This document shows positions 1-14,300 of a stretch of 64,000 nucleotides of DNA, in pieces. Under the pieces are notes generated by a model. The model did no database searches, was not told the origin of the DNA, and saw only the letters and a list, made by a program, of their open reading frames with translations. Source of the DNA: Owenia fusiformis. Lineage: Eukaryota; Annelida; Polychaeta; Sabellida; Oweniidae. The stretch is from contig CAIIXF020000001.1 of assembly GCA_903813345.2 (NCBI GenBank), positions 30,741,915 to 30,805,914 of the forward strand, written 5' to 3'. How positions within the stretch are numbered: position 1 is the first letter of the stretch; each line of letters starts with the position of its first letter. The translations under genes and the position numbers were made by a program.

Positions 1-208
1 GGGCCTTTTTGGTCATAACTGGGCCTTTTTAGGCCTTATTTTTTAATTTCAGGCCAAATTTTGAAGAAAATGGGCCTCAAATTTTCAAAATTTGGGCCCA
101 CTTTTGGGTTTTAGGGGCCCAAAATTTTTATACGCACAAGCGCGGACGTTTTTTCTCTAACTTGAAATTTGGGCCCCCCCCCTTGTTGATTCCCAGATCC
201 GCCCCTGA
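1..208. mobile_element. right end of a hAT-like repeat (cut by window edge)
   Basis: The stretch is built from repeated GGGCC words and ends in GATCCGCCCCTG. Read on the minus strand this is CAGGGGCGGATC, which resembles the terminal inverted repeat (TIR) of non-autonomous hAT elements. The other end lies outside the window, so size and target duplication cannot be checked. The hAT assignment rests on the terminal motif only. Confidence 0.4.
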
Positions 209-573
209 TATATTACTTATATTATTTGTCAGGGGTGTATATACCTCCTAGATGGAGGACTTCCCACTATCCGTGAGCCTTTCCAAATGGCCATGATAGG
301 ACATCTTGAAGTCTACAGTGTATGCTAACCAAGCAAATTACAGAATATACATGTATAGTACTCGCTTCAACAAATACATGTAGCTAGTACATGTACATAT
401 AAACATGCTATTCATTGTTTGCGCAAAAAGTCATCCTTCTGAGAGTGGGGTTCGTACCTGGCCTGGTATGGGGTTTGTTGATCCTTGAGAATAGGGGATT
501 ATTTCCGACTGGGTCTGGGGTTTCGTTTTACAACGAAAGGGGGGTTCGAGATGAATGGGAAGGGGGAGGGGGG
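209..573. other. intergenic, nothing recognised
   Basis: AT-rich sequence with ACATGTA words around 350-400. I see no coding exon, RNA gene or clear repeat. Confidence 0.5.
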
Positions 574-816
574 TGGCATGAGCCCCACGAAACTCCCCTG
601 CCTACTTGGCAGGCAGGGCAATTGCCTCAGACATTGAAAATTAAGTCTAATGATAGGCTTTGTATTATATTGCCTAAACTCCTAAATGTTTGCCTCACCT
701 GTTTAAATTTTCCTCGCCTATTTTCAAATCATGGCCACGCCCCTGGTATGATGATGATCACCATCACGTTTTAACTATCTACTGATTATTAGTGGGGGTT
801 TGTGGGGCTCATGCAA
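574..816. repeat. G-rich inverted repeat enclosing a second repeat
   Basis: GGCATGAGCCCCACGAAACT near 575 pairs with the inverted form near 792-815 (GTTTGTGGGGCTCATGC). Between the arms lies a copy of another repeat (about 607-746) that begins GGCAATTGCCTCA and ends GGCCACGCCCCTGG. That end is again hAT-like when read on the minus strand. The reading frame across 415-774 is a by-product of this repeat. Confidence 0.45.
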
Positions 817-1063
817 CCCCCCTTGCTATATAATGAATCCAGCCAGGAACAAATCCCCTTTCCTGAAAGATCAATGCACACCCAGCCAGGAAACCCCGTT
901 TTCTGAAAGATTGACTATGAGTGAACAATGAATCACACCTTGATACCAGCTACATTGTTATTGATGTTGCCGCACTTACTCCTTAAAAGGGTATAGAGAT
1001 CATACATTGTAAAGAATGGCAATTATATTGAAGAAATCTATTTTGGTATGTTATGGACATTAG

Positions 1064-1957
1064 ACAGGCTAGGCAATTGCCTCAACAAAACTTTACAGAA
1101 AATAGCAATTGAGACATCTTTTTTAATTGAAAATGTGAAAATGAAGTGTGATGAAAGTGTTATATTGCCCCAACTAAATTTTTGCCAGTTTTCCTCACCT
1201 GTTTAAAGGATTGGTATCGATATATGATGAACTGAATTCAACAATGTTTTTCTCTTAAACCAATTATTGAAAACATTCTGTCCTTTAGTAATTTTGACTG
1301 TTTGACAACAATTTAATGCGAAAATTATCTATATATATTTTATATAACTGTTTTTGTAAACATTTTTTGTTTTTAGTGCAATTGTTTTTTGTTCCTTTTT
1401 ACCAATTCTTGAGAATGAAAAAAAAAAATTCCAAAGCTTGCTGGAACAAAATAGCATCATTTTCTTAGACCTCTCAATATTATAGTTATACAAAAGAAAT
1501 TTTGGTTGATTTAACAAAAAGTATTCAAAAATTATAACAAGAACCCCCAAAATAGATAAAAATTAAGATAATCCTTTTATTTCATTAACAAGATACTTTT
1601 TTTTAAATCAACCAAACTTTCCTTTGCACAATTATAATATTGAGAGACCTAAACATGTTTTGCTTATGTCATTTTGTTCAAATGAGGTTCGGGTAGATGT
1701 TTCATTTCATTCCGAACATATGATATTCAGCTCCAGAACAAAAGAAGTGTCTGATGTGTTTTCTAAAACAATATAGAGAAAAGTATATATATTTATTTCA
1801 AATTGTATTGTTACCATTCAAAAGATGACCATTAAATTGACATTAAATTTTCAGAATTTTTTGATGACTGGTTTAAGAGAAACGTGTGTTCAAAAAGTTC
1901 ACCATATCGATACCCATCCTTTGCCTTGCCTATTTTAAAGTCATGGCTGCGCCCCTA
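1064..1957. mobile_element. second copy of the 607-746 repeat, split by a MITE
   Basis: The sequence from 1066 (GGCAATTGCCTCA) to about 1204 (CCTCACCTGTTTA) and its continuation from about 1923 (GCCTTGCCTATTTT to GCGCCCCTAGG) match the uninterrupted copy at 607-746. The MITE at 1205-1922 is therefore a later insertion into this repeat. Confidence 0.55.
1205..1922. mobile_element. MITE, AAAGGATTGG family, copy 1 (718 bp)
   Basis: It begins AAAGGATTGGTATCGATAT and ends with the inverted form, ATATCGATACCCATCCTTT. The subterminal parts, such as TCTCTTAAACCA against TGGTTTAAGAGA, also pair. Copies of other lengths lie at 7287-7663 and 20716-21345. No transposase reading frame is visible, so it is non-autonomous. 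It sits inside the hAT-like repeat above. Confidence 0.75.
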
Positions 1958-2605
1958 GGATCTGTCATATTTGTGAGATATTGCATACTTTGTTTGACAT
2001 AAACATTGATGGGTCTGCAATTGAACAAGTAAATATGTTGAACTTTATTTTGCTATAACAGGAACATTGTCATCTTTTCAAAAGTAGTGTGGTCACAAAA
2101 AATAAATATTTTTTTTATTGTATTGTAAAATTTTATTAAAGTGTCATGGGTTATATAAATACATGTATAAAACAATTACATCACATGTAAAATATCACTA
2201 AAATATTCTTTAACCAGTATAACAAGTACCGTATATATATTTATATTTATCGAGTTTAGGTTATGCAATGTCAGTGTCATATTTATAGGTCGAGGTCAAC
2301 TGAAAGATCAAAGGTCAATGTTTGGGTATTTATTTAAAATGCTCTCTGAAGATATGTATTATCATATTAGCATCATTGGAGGTCACTGTTATATTTACAG
2401 GTCAAGGCTACATGAAAGGTCAATATGTACAGGTATATTGTATTTTAAGGCTGACCCAAGTTCTGTCATCCTTATAATTTGTAAATGTATCATATTCAAT
2501 CTGAGTATTTTTAATATTTTTTATTCTTTACAGGAAGTAAAATCTTTTAATTTGTACACTCATTGGAAAAACTTATTGAATGTTTAAAAAAGCTTTTATT
2601 TTCAG

Positions 2606-4156
<1,551 letters not shown>

Positions 4157-5775
4157 TGCATAGTTTTTCTTCAGGTGGTCTTCATACTTATTTTAATGGT
4201 ATTGTCATATGCAACAATATCATTTAACATTATAATTTATAGAATTTTTTTAATCAGTTGGTTGATACGCTTCAGCATTGGCAAGTATGAGACATTTACA
4301 CTAATCTTTGCATTGCATGGAATACAATCATGATGATAAAAATATTTGGAATATGGGATTGTGACATAGGAGAATTCTATTATACAACTACATGTAATTT
4401 TCCAAATGCAATATTGGTTTTCAGAGGTATCATTTAATACTTTTACATGGGACAATCACAATGGTTTCCAAACATATTCAATTTTTAAGAGATTCTTTGA
4501 TTTTCTGCAAGATGACAGAATGGTAACATATCTGATACATAATGAAATTAGGGTAAATCCCAGGGGTAACATGTATATCTAACTGAGAGATTGAGGTTTC
4601 TTATTTATTTTCTTAAGGATATACCCCATATCCTATCGATACGATATACAATATATGCAATTGATTTATATGTAGAAAAAGTAAATATTTTTGATGCATA
4701 TTGCGGAATATGGTACATAGAAAAATACATATATATCCAACATTTGGAAAATGTACCACTGCACTATAATTTATATAAAGCCCCTTGCAGCTTACATTAT
4801 ATAAATGATAATATGGATGTCATAATAGTCATTTTGTCATCTGTTCAGGGCAATGCTTTTATGCTCCCATACTAATCATGTTGATACTGCATATTGTCAG
4901 GTAGATCTCTTAAAGCCCATGGATAAATATACACAAATTCACAAAGTGCAATCTATTTCTATGAATTTATGGACTTTATATTTATGACAATAACAATGCT
5001 GTACATATACTGAATTTTTGTAGATGCAAATAAATATGGTTTGGATTATATTTCTTGCTTTTGTTCTTTGATAACTTTTCCTAGATGTTTGCACTTAGCA
5101 GGGGTACCTAACTCTAAAAAAATACTTCCACATGACATCAATATGTCAAGGTACAAATGAGATGTTTGCTGTTTTATCCATTCCATATTGCCTACCTTAA
5201 ATGTTGCTCAGTCTGTAATGACATCTCAAAAATTGAAATGTTTTATTATTACCACATTGCGGGACACTAGTTTAGAAGGCCTATACATGTATTTTACTTT
5301 ATTGACTTGAGCAATATGTGATGTAATATAATGGCAGGCCATATTGGATATTTCATCCCAATAATGTTCCCCGGGATATGAGATATTGTTCAGTTTGTTT
5401 AATTTTCATTCAGTGGCAGTCAGTTCTTGCTATTTCAGCCCTGGGCATAAACGGTCAAAGATTTCACTATGTTACCCTTTGTAATGAGATTATTGGTATA
5501 TGATTATAATCTATAAATTGAGGTTATAAGAAGTACATATGCACCCCTAATAACTTACGACATGCCACTTACCAGGTGAGCCATTTTTTCAAGCATTGAT
5601 ATTTTCAGGAAATAAGCTTTATATCAAAATCTGTTGATAGGGCAACTTGCATACTATTATCATTTATAATTTGGTGTATTTTAGAAATTGAGCCTTTATT
5701 AAACATAGTGGTATGTGAAATAATCCCTTTAAAAGAAGCATACACTTTGTAATGGTCTCATCATGTACTTCCTAG
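4157..5775 (+). other. AK3-like 3' flank, probable 3' UTR then spacer
   Basis: No coding exon is seen after the stop. The 3' UTR may run to a polyadenylation signal near 5029. The rest is AT-rich with no recognised element. Confidence 0.5.
5029..5034 (+). terminator. candidate AATAAA polyadenylation signal for the AK3-like gene
   Basis: AATAAA lies 873 bp after the stop codon, with a T-rich stretch (TTTCTTGCTTTTGTTC) 15-35 bp further on. It is a plausible 3' end. Transcript data would be needed to prefer it over other AT-rich sites. Confidence 0.35.
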
Positions 5776-5985
5776 CCAATCAACTTTCCAAGCTTGAATA
5801 CAAGAGTACAGAAGGGACCAATCAACTTTCCAAGCTTGAATACAAGAGTACAGAAGGGACCAATCAACTTTCCAAGCTTGAATACAAGAGTACAGAAGGG
5901 ACCAATCAACTTTCCAAGCTTGAATACAAGAGTACAGAAGGGACCAATCAACTTTCCAAGCTTGAATACAAGAGTACAGAAGGTT
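5776..5985 (+). repeat. 42-bp tandem repeat, 5 copies
   Basis: Five nearly identical copies of a 42-bp unit start with CCAATCAACTTTCCAAGC. Because 42 is a multiple of 3, several frames stay open on both strands. Those frames are not genes. The near-identity of the units suggests recent expansion. Confidence 0.95.
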
Positions 5986-7286
5986 TGCACAGTCTTGATG
6001 GTGTAAATTGCAGGGTACAGGTAAAAACAGAGAGTTATTTAAGTATAGTCACTAGAAGACACAACTTTTTATTTCTGACCTAGCATGTATAATATTTACA
6101 CTTCAAATGTATCAAATACATTTAAAAGTTGCAATGTACAAATGTAGGAAGTGTAACACAATCTAATTCTAATGTATTTACAAATAAATATTTGAAAATT
6201 CAAACAATCTATGGTTAAAAAATCACTTATAAATAAATATTTCCAAAACCCGATGGTCAAGGATTTCATGACCAATGAGTACCATATGCATATACATCCC
6301 CTACATGCATACCACATACTAACATCCCATTTAATATTGTAGCTTTGGGTTAACAGCATTCAAAAAGGTAAAGGGTTAAATCACCTGCTCATTGAAGATA
6401 CAAGAGTAGATAGAGTTCGCAATTATTGTAAAGAATTAATCTGCAAAATGTTGAATATTCTGAAAATTGTCCGAAGTCACTCCAGATTCACAACACATAA
6501 AAAAGGGATTACCCCAGAACATTGTGTTGTACCTTCTATAATTATTATTGAACATGTCAAAAATGTTTGTAAAAATATTTATCTTAACAATCTTTTACAG
6601 TAATCCAATGGGAATTTTAGAGCTTCCAAAACACCGAAACATTTTCTTAACAACCCGTATTGTAGCATATAGATGTACATGTAGCTCAATTAATTTTCAA
6701 GTACATATTTTTTAGTTTCTGACCTGAAATCTTTTGACAAGTTTATATTGACCATTATGCTCCAAGAACATAGAAAACTAGTCAATTTTTTATACCATTC
6801 ACAAATGTTTCTGGTACATACATTTTGAATAAAATACACACAATAGTATTCTTGGATCCTAATCCTGAATTTGGATTTTAATCAAAAATATGACATTAAC
6901 TGATTTTCACTTTCGTTTGTAAATTACCAAATCTTAATACCAACGAGACTGACTAGCATCAGACCCAGGATTCAGACATACATGTAAGTTCATGTTAATA
7001 TCTAGTGTTGTGATTGCAAATTCAGTCTATTGTTTGTTTTGTTTGTAAACATCGGGCAGAATCTGATTCGAAAACATTTAAAATACATGATTTCTTCACA
7101 GAAGGTCCGAGACACTTCCCATAAATACAATACATGTATTAATAAATCGAAACTACAGTAATGTGCTAGCCTGAATGTAGAGACAGTAACAGTTGTAATG
7201 ATGCTTTCAAAATCAATAATTAACATTCATTGGAGATTTTTTAATATTTTAGTCAGGCCACCAGTGCAACTTATGAGATTAAGACT
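5986..7286. other. spacer, nothing recognised
   Basis: AT-rich DNA between the AK3-like and ATG4 genes. I find no coding exon, no terminal-repeat element and no RNA gene in it. Confidence 0.5.
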
Positions 7287-7663
7287 AAAGGAATGGTATC
7301 GATATGGTGAATTTTTTGAACACATGTTTCTCTTAAACCAGTCATCAAAACATTCTGAAAATTTTACACATCATCAATTTAATGGTCATCTTTTGGTTGG
7401 TAACATTATAATCTGAAATATATATATTTCTTTATTTCATTCTCAAGAATTGGTAGAAAGAAACAAAAAACAATTACACTAAAAACTCAAAAATGTTAAC
7501 AAAAACAGTTGTATAAAATATATATAAATAATTTTTGCATTAACTTGTTGCCAATCAGTCAACATTACACAAAGGACTGTGTTTTTTTACAGAATGTTTT
7601 CAATATTTGGTTTAAGAGAAAAACATTGTTTAATATAGTTCACAATATCGATACCTATCCTTT
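7287..7663. mobile_element. MITE, AAAGGATTGG family, copy 2 (377 bp)
   Basis: Left end AAAGGAATGGTATCGATAT, right end ATATCGATACCTATCCTTT. It shares TCTCTTAAACCAGTCAT and the right-hand GTTAACAAAAACAGTTGTAT stretch with the other copies but is shorter, so it looks internally deleted. It lies downstream of the ATG4 gene. Confidence 0.75.
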
Positions 7664-7870
7664 ATCACACTTTTTATTGTACCACTAATAACCCTCTGCC
7701 ACTTTTACCAATATACATCCCAGCATGGATGAACGTTTGTGACATGAGACTGTAGAATATATGTGATATTATAATCAGTATTATGTTATACACTAGCCAG
7801 ACATCATATACAACACAAAATTGTATTTTGCCTATGGTTTCACATTCCCATGTTTGCCACATAAATATAT

Positions 7871-7876
7871 TTTATT
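7871..7876 (-). terminator. candidate polyadenylation signal for ATG4
   Basis: On the minus strand this reads AATAAA, about 430 bp after the ATG4 stop. It is a reasonable but unproven 3' end; no other feature is seen between 7664 and 8306. Confidence 0.3.
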
Positions 7877-8306
7877 GCTTTAATGAGTTTTGTAGCATAA
7901 TATTCATATCTACATATCATACATTTATCTTTACCTATAAATGAAAAGGTACAAGTTCATGAGTTATTTGAATTGCACATTTGATATGGAGTACCAGAGA
8001 ATTATGACAACATTTGATCATCTATCACGATATCCACTACTGTCCTATAATCAGTATTTCACATTATATATTTTTTGACTAGATTTGAATCGGTGTCTCA
8101 TTTCTGTGTTTAACATGTCCAGTGCAGTAACCTTCAGTATAATGAGAGTCAGTGCAACAAAGCATTGTGCTTAGTATGATTGATAATTTCTTGAATTGTG
8201 TGACCTACGCACGTCCTTCTTGCAGCTTCCTTTTGAACCATCCCAAAGTCTTTATATATTAATTTCATTATGTAAATTGCATTGCATGTAATCTGATTAA
8301 ATCAGG

Positions 8307-11300
8307 TCATGATAGAAAAACAAAATCTTCAGATTCTTTCATACTTGTTTTGATTACATTCCCTTGCCTATCCACATCGATGTGGCGTACTTTAACAACT
8401 TTTTCTACCTCCTCTCCTGAAGAGTTACTCATTGAAACATCAGAGCTCATGCCATTTGAGAAAATAAACATGGGATATTGATCTTTCTGCATGGGGGGAA
8501 AGGCAACCTGGAAATAATCAAATGTCAAGTCTGTACATGTATTGTGTTAATATTTTAATGTGAAAATGATAGGATAACTGAAAGAAAATGATTTGAACAT
8601 CAGGAGAAAAAGACATGTAACTTGAGTAACATTCATGTGTTATAAGAGCACTTTAACCTTGTTCAATGTTGTCTACTGACAGCCATCCCCCTTATTCAAT
8701 ATTACAAATGACACCATGGAAACGCAGCATTCAGTGGACTCACATTGTGAAATAAGAAGATTAATCCAAAACGAGGCAAAAGAATGAGATTGGACCAATG
8801 GTGTTCATTACCACCATGGACCCCCATAAAAAGGATATGAGCAAAGAAATGGCAGTTTTTCATCTGTCCAAATTTTGTTGATAAATGGAAGAATGGACAG
8901 ACATAGATGAGACAGCAATTCAATAGTGAGGCAACACTAACAAAATCACATAGTCCTACCAAATATATTACAAAATATTTCATTACCTCCTGAGTCCTTA
9001 CAACAAATTCATCAAAGTCTTCTTTGTTTTTACAGTAGAATCCTATTGTACAGCTCGGGTCCATTTTCTCTATTGATAACTTGCGAGGAGACATGCAGTG
9101 GAATGTCTGAAGTAAACACAATAACTTTACAGATATTCTAATGATCATAATAATACCACATTAGAGGAGCAACCATGTAAAGTACTAGTGTAGTATACAG
9201 TTACACTTGTGCGTGAAGCTGAAATTTTGACGAAATAACTATTGTGAAATTATAAAAATAAGATTTCCAAAGTCTCTGGTTATCAGTAGAGCAACTAACA
9301 CACGTCCAATGGTCTTTGATTATCAAAGTTTTCATAACACCATTGCCTAACTGTAAATTGAATCTATTATGGATTTTACATCCAGTGGTAACTTACACGA
9401 GTGTCATAGTCTCTGGATCTAGTGTCAACAACATCTTGACTGCAGTGAGGGTCTAGATACACCAGTTTATCATCTGTAACAAGATATACAAAATCATTAT
9501 TGGCTGGTGGTGAAAGATAAGGTCCCAGTCTAATTCGGACTTAGAACAAGTGAGTATAAAAATATAGCAATCACAACAAGGTGTACAACCCAAAACTCCA
9601 ACATTCACCAGAGTGTTTCATTCACTTTTGAAAATCTGCGCAGTGAAATAAAATGAGGATCTCAAGATGGCCGGTGGTCATTTCCAGACGTAATTTTTTT
9701 TATTTGGGAGGATTTCCTTGTTTGGGTTCAGTAATGAAATGCTTTGGTGTGAATGTAGGAGCGTTTGGGTTATACACAGTGACCAGGGTTCTCCCCAGGA
9801 AATTGTTAGACCCCAGATTTTCCGCAGTGTCGCAACGACTCCCCCCCCATGTGAGACCAGAGATATCCTAGTACTAGTAGTATACTATTCAAACTACTAC
9901 TTAAGATCTTCTTCCTATTTTAATCACAATATATTCTGACCTCCTATTCCTTGTTTGTATCCAGTTTTATGTATTTCTTAAAGAGTTTTACCACAAATAA
10001 TGTGCCAAAAATGTAAAATAAGACTCTGGAAAAAACACTTTAGACTCCGGAGCAAGAGGGTCTAAAGAGGAGTCTAAAAGCCTAGTGAAATTACATTGAT
10101 TGGCTCTGTGCTTCTGGGCAAATGCTTAAGCTACAACCTGAATCTCACCTTGCCAGCCAAGAAAATACAGAGAATGTTTTGGTTTTCCTCCAATTATTCC
10201 CAGGCATCCTGGGATTGCAAGTAGAGCTTTGATGCAGTCTATATATATCACATTTAAAGCAGCACCACCAAGTCGCACAGGAATCAATATGATCACAGAT
10301 CGCCATTTTTCAGTTTGTTGTGTTGTTTTGTTTGCAGAGTGGGAGGAGCCATCTGATGTTATGCTGGTGGAGGTTGAACTCCTCCTTCTTTGCGTACACA
10401 AGGTTACAATATCTTGTACATAAACTGGAAAACAATAGAGGCAATGGTCTATTCTTAATAATTCAGTGTTTATCAGGTTAGATCATATATGACAAAGATA
10501 GAGATAATCAATCAATATGGTACACATAGATAGGCAATTGACACTTAACTGGGACGTCTTATGTCTTCCAAATTATCCATGACTTATTTTGAGAAAATTA
10601 ATTCCTAGATTAACGATTAAGAAGCAGAATATACATCATTACTCTCACCTGTACAATCCTGTGCCACATAGAGACAGATGTCACCAATAAGTGGGTTGAT
10701 TATGGGGGCATTATCCATGGCCTCTCTGTAACACAAGATTTAAGATATTATATGACATTTTCTTGTCCGACCCATGCACAAAAGATTTTCATTCGATATT
10801 CAGATTAAGATTTTTCTATCAAGTAGTCCGGGTCCTTCCAAGTCTCAAGGCTAGTGCCTTAACGCATTACACTATTATAAGGATCCACCAGGAAAAATTA
10901 TATAATATTTTAAAAGAATATCACTTACTTGAGAACATGTGCAACTGATGATGGCCCATACCAATCCCCTGCTTGTTTCCCCATACGTAGACCATAGTGC
11001 ACTAAATTGTGAATAGAAAATGGGCTATGATCACCTGGCATATCCCCAAACCATCTTATAATTTGTCTATGAAACACACGATCCACATCAGTACAGCCTT
11101 TCCAACAATTCCAGTCTGAAAACAGATTGTATTTCCAAAGATGAGCATTGTATGTACATATGTTTAAATGTATTCCACATTATTTCATAATATTAAACTG
11201 GTAAGATAAGTCATGAAAAGAGTTGAACAATGATACTTGGCAAATCAATGTGACTTTGGATAAGCTTTATAATGATACATGACACATACTATGAAGACAC

Positions 11301-14300
11301 TGGCATATGTCTGCCTTTCGGGGCACCCTGTATATATGTAATATCAATGATTACTGGACCTCTAGTCTAGTCAAAGCTGCAACACAATGGACTTTCCCAG
11401 CTATATAAGGGTTATATACTGGGAGGTTTTGGATAAAGGGTATATCCTGAGGGATATATTTATATCTCCCCGAGGGACTGAAGGGACAGATATAAATATT
11501 TCCTGAGGGATATACCCTATACCCAAAACCGACCGTACATAACTGGTGTATCTCATACTTGAATGGGTTTTCAGGAGATGATAGAAAATCCTCAACATCA
11601 ATTTGGTTTTCGAATCTTAGGTTGGTAGCTCCTTCTTTATCACTCAAATAAGGGTCATTCTCGTGTCCATTATCCATGTTTTTACAGAATTTCACTCGAC
11701 TTTTCAGATTTATAAATATATTTTTACAATTATATTGAAAAATTTCCTGGAGTGGGATAGATATATTATATCTGCCTGCATTTGACCTGGAGTGGGACAT
11801 ATACAATAAATTCTACCCGCTACTCAGATAGAGATATATATTCCCGGGTGATATCTACCCGAAACCCACTCAAGTATGAGATACAATGGTCTACTCTTAA
11901 GGTGATGAAGGTCTGAACTCTGAGCTAAAAGAATGGACAACCATTTGAAAGACTGAATACACATCTTGCCATTCCTTAGTAGCTAGACTTACCCCTTCCA
12001 AGAAAGTGCATGACAAAAGCTTGGGCTAGCATCATCTGTCCTGTTCTTAACATACACCCCCAGCCGAGATCTGTTGTAAGTGTAGACTTTGGTAAAGGAG
12101 GAAAACCTTGTCTGTATGTGAACCATATTCTTGATGAAAAGTCCTGTTTGAATTCCTCCATACTAGTAATTAATCCATATCGCTCTATATCTTCATCTCT
12201 CTCTGAAAACAAAAGAGAATTTTTATCTTTACACACAGAACCAGAACAACGGCAACGCCAAAGCGTAGCGAATCCCATCGAACAGAAATGGCTGGCATTT
12301 TTACAAACGAAGCGCAAATATCATAAAACAACACACCAGAAAGGCCACCATTTTCAAAATGGTTGCTCACTAGCCAAGTTGTCATCAGAAGAAATAATAT
12401 GCTTTTAAGTAGCCACCTCTAAAATTTTTGAAATATCACACACATGCTTGTAAAATAACACACATAAAAATGGTGGCCATTTTTCAAAATGGCCGACTAC
12501 TCCCTAAAGTTTTATTAGACAATGTGCCATGCTTAAAGTATTCACATATCAATGGCTGCCTTCAACCAAAAGTGTCATAGGACAGTGTGCCATGCTTATA
12601 GTATTCACATACCAAATATGAACAATATCGCTCCACTACTTTTCGAGTTATAGTAAAATACGTTAAAATGGCGGCCATTTTGAAAAATGGCCGCCTTCTA
12701 CCAAAAGTGTCTTTAGACAGTGTGCAATGCTTATAGTATCCACATACCAAATATGAACAAAATCGCTCCACTACTTTTTGAGTTACAGCAAAAATCGTAA
12801 AATGACGAGTAAAGGCCACCATTTTTCAAGATGGCTGCCATGTGCTTCTTTAATATCTACATTTGTAGCATTATTAACGTCCTTTATAATTTTTTTACAT
12901 TTAAAACATATTGCTATTACAGTTTTACATATTGCATGTAAATTACTGTAAAATCGTCACTAAAATGGCCGCCATTTTGAAATGAGCGGCCATTTTAAAA
13001 ATCGGCTTTCGAGCAGAACTTCTTACCTCATAGGGTATATGTGTACAAAATATGAACAAAAACTGGCCAACCGTATTTGAGTTATTGCCCGGACGGACGG
13101 ACGGACGGACGGACGGACAGACAGACGTACGTACGTACGGACGGACGGAGGCGTTCCCTATATCCCTCCGAACTTCGTTCGATGGGATAATTAATTAAGA
13201 ATAACTAGAAAAACAGCAACTCCCCAAGAAGCAAATAACACTAAACAAAACATATTTATCAATTTACTCATTTTGAAAATTTCAAAATAAATATAATCAG
13301 GTAGTAGTATTCTCTCCTTTACACCTGTGAAGTGGCACAATATTAGAAATTTCTTCTCTTGTAGGGGACAGGTATGCCCATAAGGCATCAATGAGTCTAC
13401 AAAATGCTAAATTTTACTAAATCGGACAACTGGTATTCGAAATTTGAGATATTTTTTATAAAAAGGTAGTGGTCAATTTGCCTATAAAATTTGAATCAAA
13501 TCTGATAAGATCTGTAAGTCTGTAAAAAATGGAGGTAATTTTGAATTGACTGATCCTCTTCAAATTCTTGATTAGAGGTCATCTCTGAAGCATGAGCAAA
13601 CAAGAACACAAATGTGTACAACATGTCCCCACCTTACTCGAGTCTCTAGCTTACAGCTAGACGAAACTTCATTGATTTCGTATGTACTGTGCTACACGCA
13701 CCTACACGCACCTAGAACTCATTTTTAATAAATTTTATAAATATTTTAAAGAATATTAATCATATTTAGGATGAAGCGTTGCTTGTCTGGATTTAGATAT
13801 TTCAAAATTTCATTTCGGAGTTTGACACATGGTGAAATTTTCTCGCTGTAGCTAAAAATGGCTTCCGGTTCTGGACGTGAATAACATTTGAAATTATTCT
13901 CGCTTAAAGAAATCAAATATAACAATAGATTCAGACGGGCATGTGAGCTGATGTTCTTCAAATCTATACATAAAGGTATATTTCATATTATTATGCCATA
14001 TTTACTGTGCGTGTGACACAATGATTTACAATATTTATAATACTAAGGCAGCTCAATCTTCCTCCTCAAAGCCGGAATATAGAGAAGGCTTTGGACCGAA
14101 GTAATCCCCACCAATGGGTGATCCTATATACTGCAAATTTTTCATACTGAATGCCTAACACTAATCTTGGGTGATCCTATATACTTTAAATTTTTCATCC
14201 TGCATTGGGAAATTAGGAAATGTGTAGACAGGACTTTATAGAGAGGATTTCAGGATGGAAAATCCAAAATTGCAACCTTAAAATTTACCCAGAATGCGGA

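Noticed and set aside
415-774. 119-codon frame
   Set aside because: It crosses a G-rich inverted repeat and the end of a hAT-like repeat; codon use is not protein-like.
5763-6083. 106-codon frame with repeated NQLSKLEYKSTEGT
   Set aside because: A frame through a 42-bp tandem repeat, also open on the other strand.
12562-12822. Frames of 86 and 90 codons with [13 protein letters not shown]-type repeats, here and at 34364-34636
   Set aside because: They are the internal subrepeats of R1 copies a and b, not a gene family.
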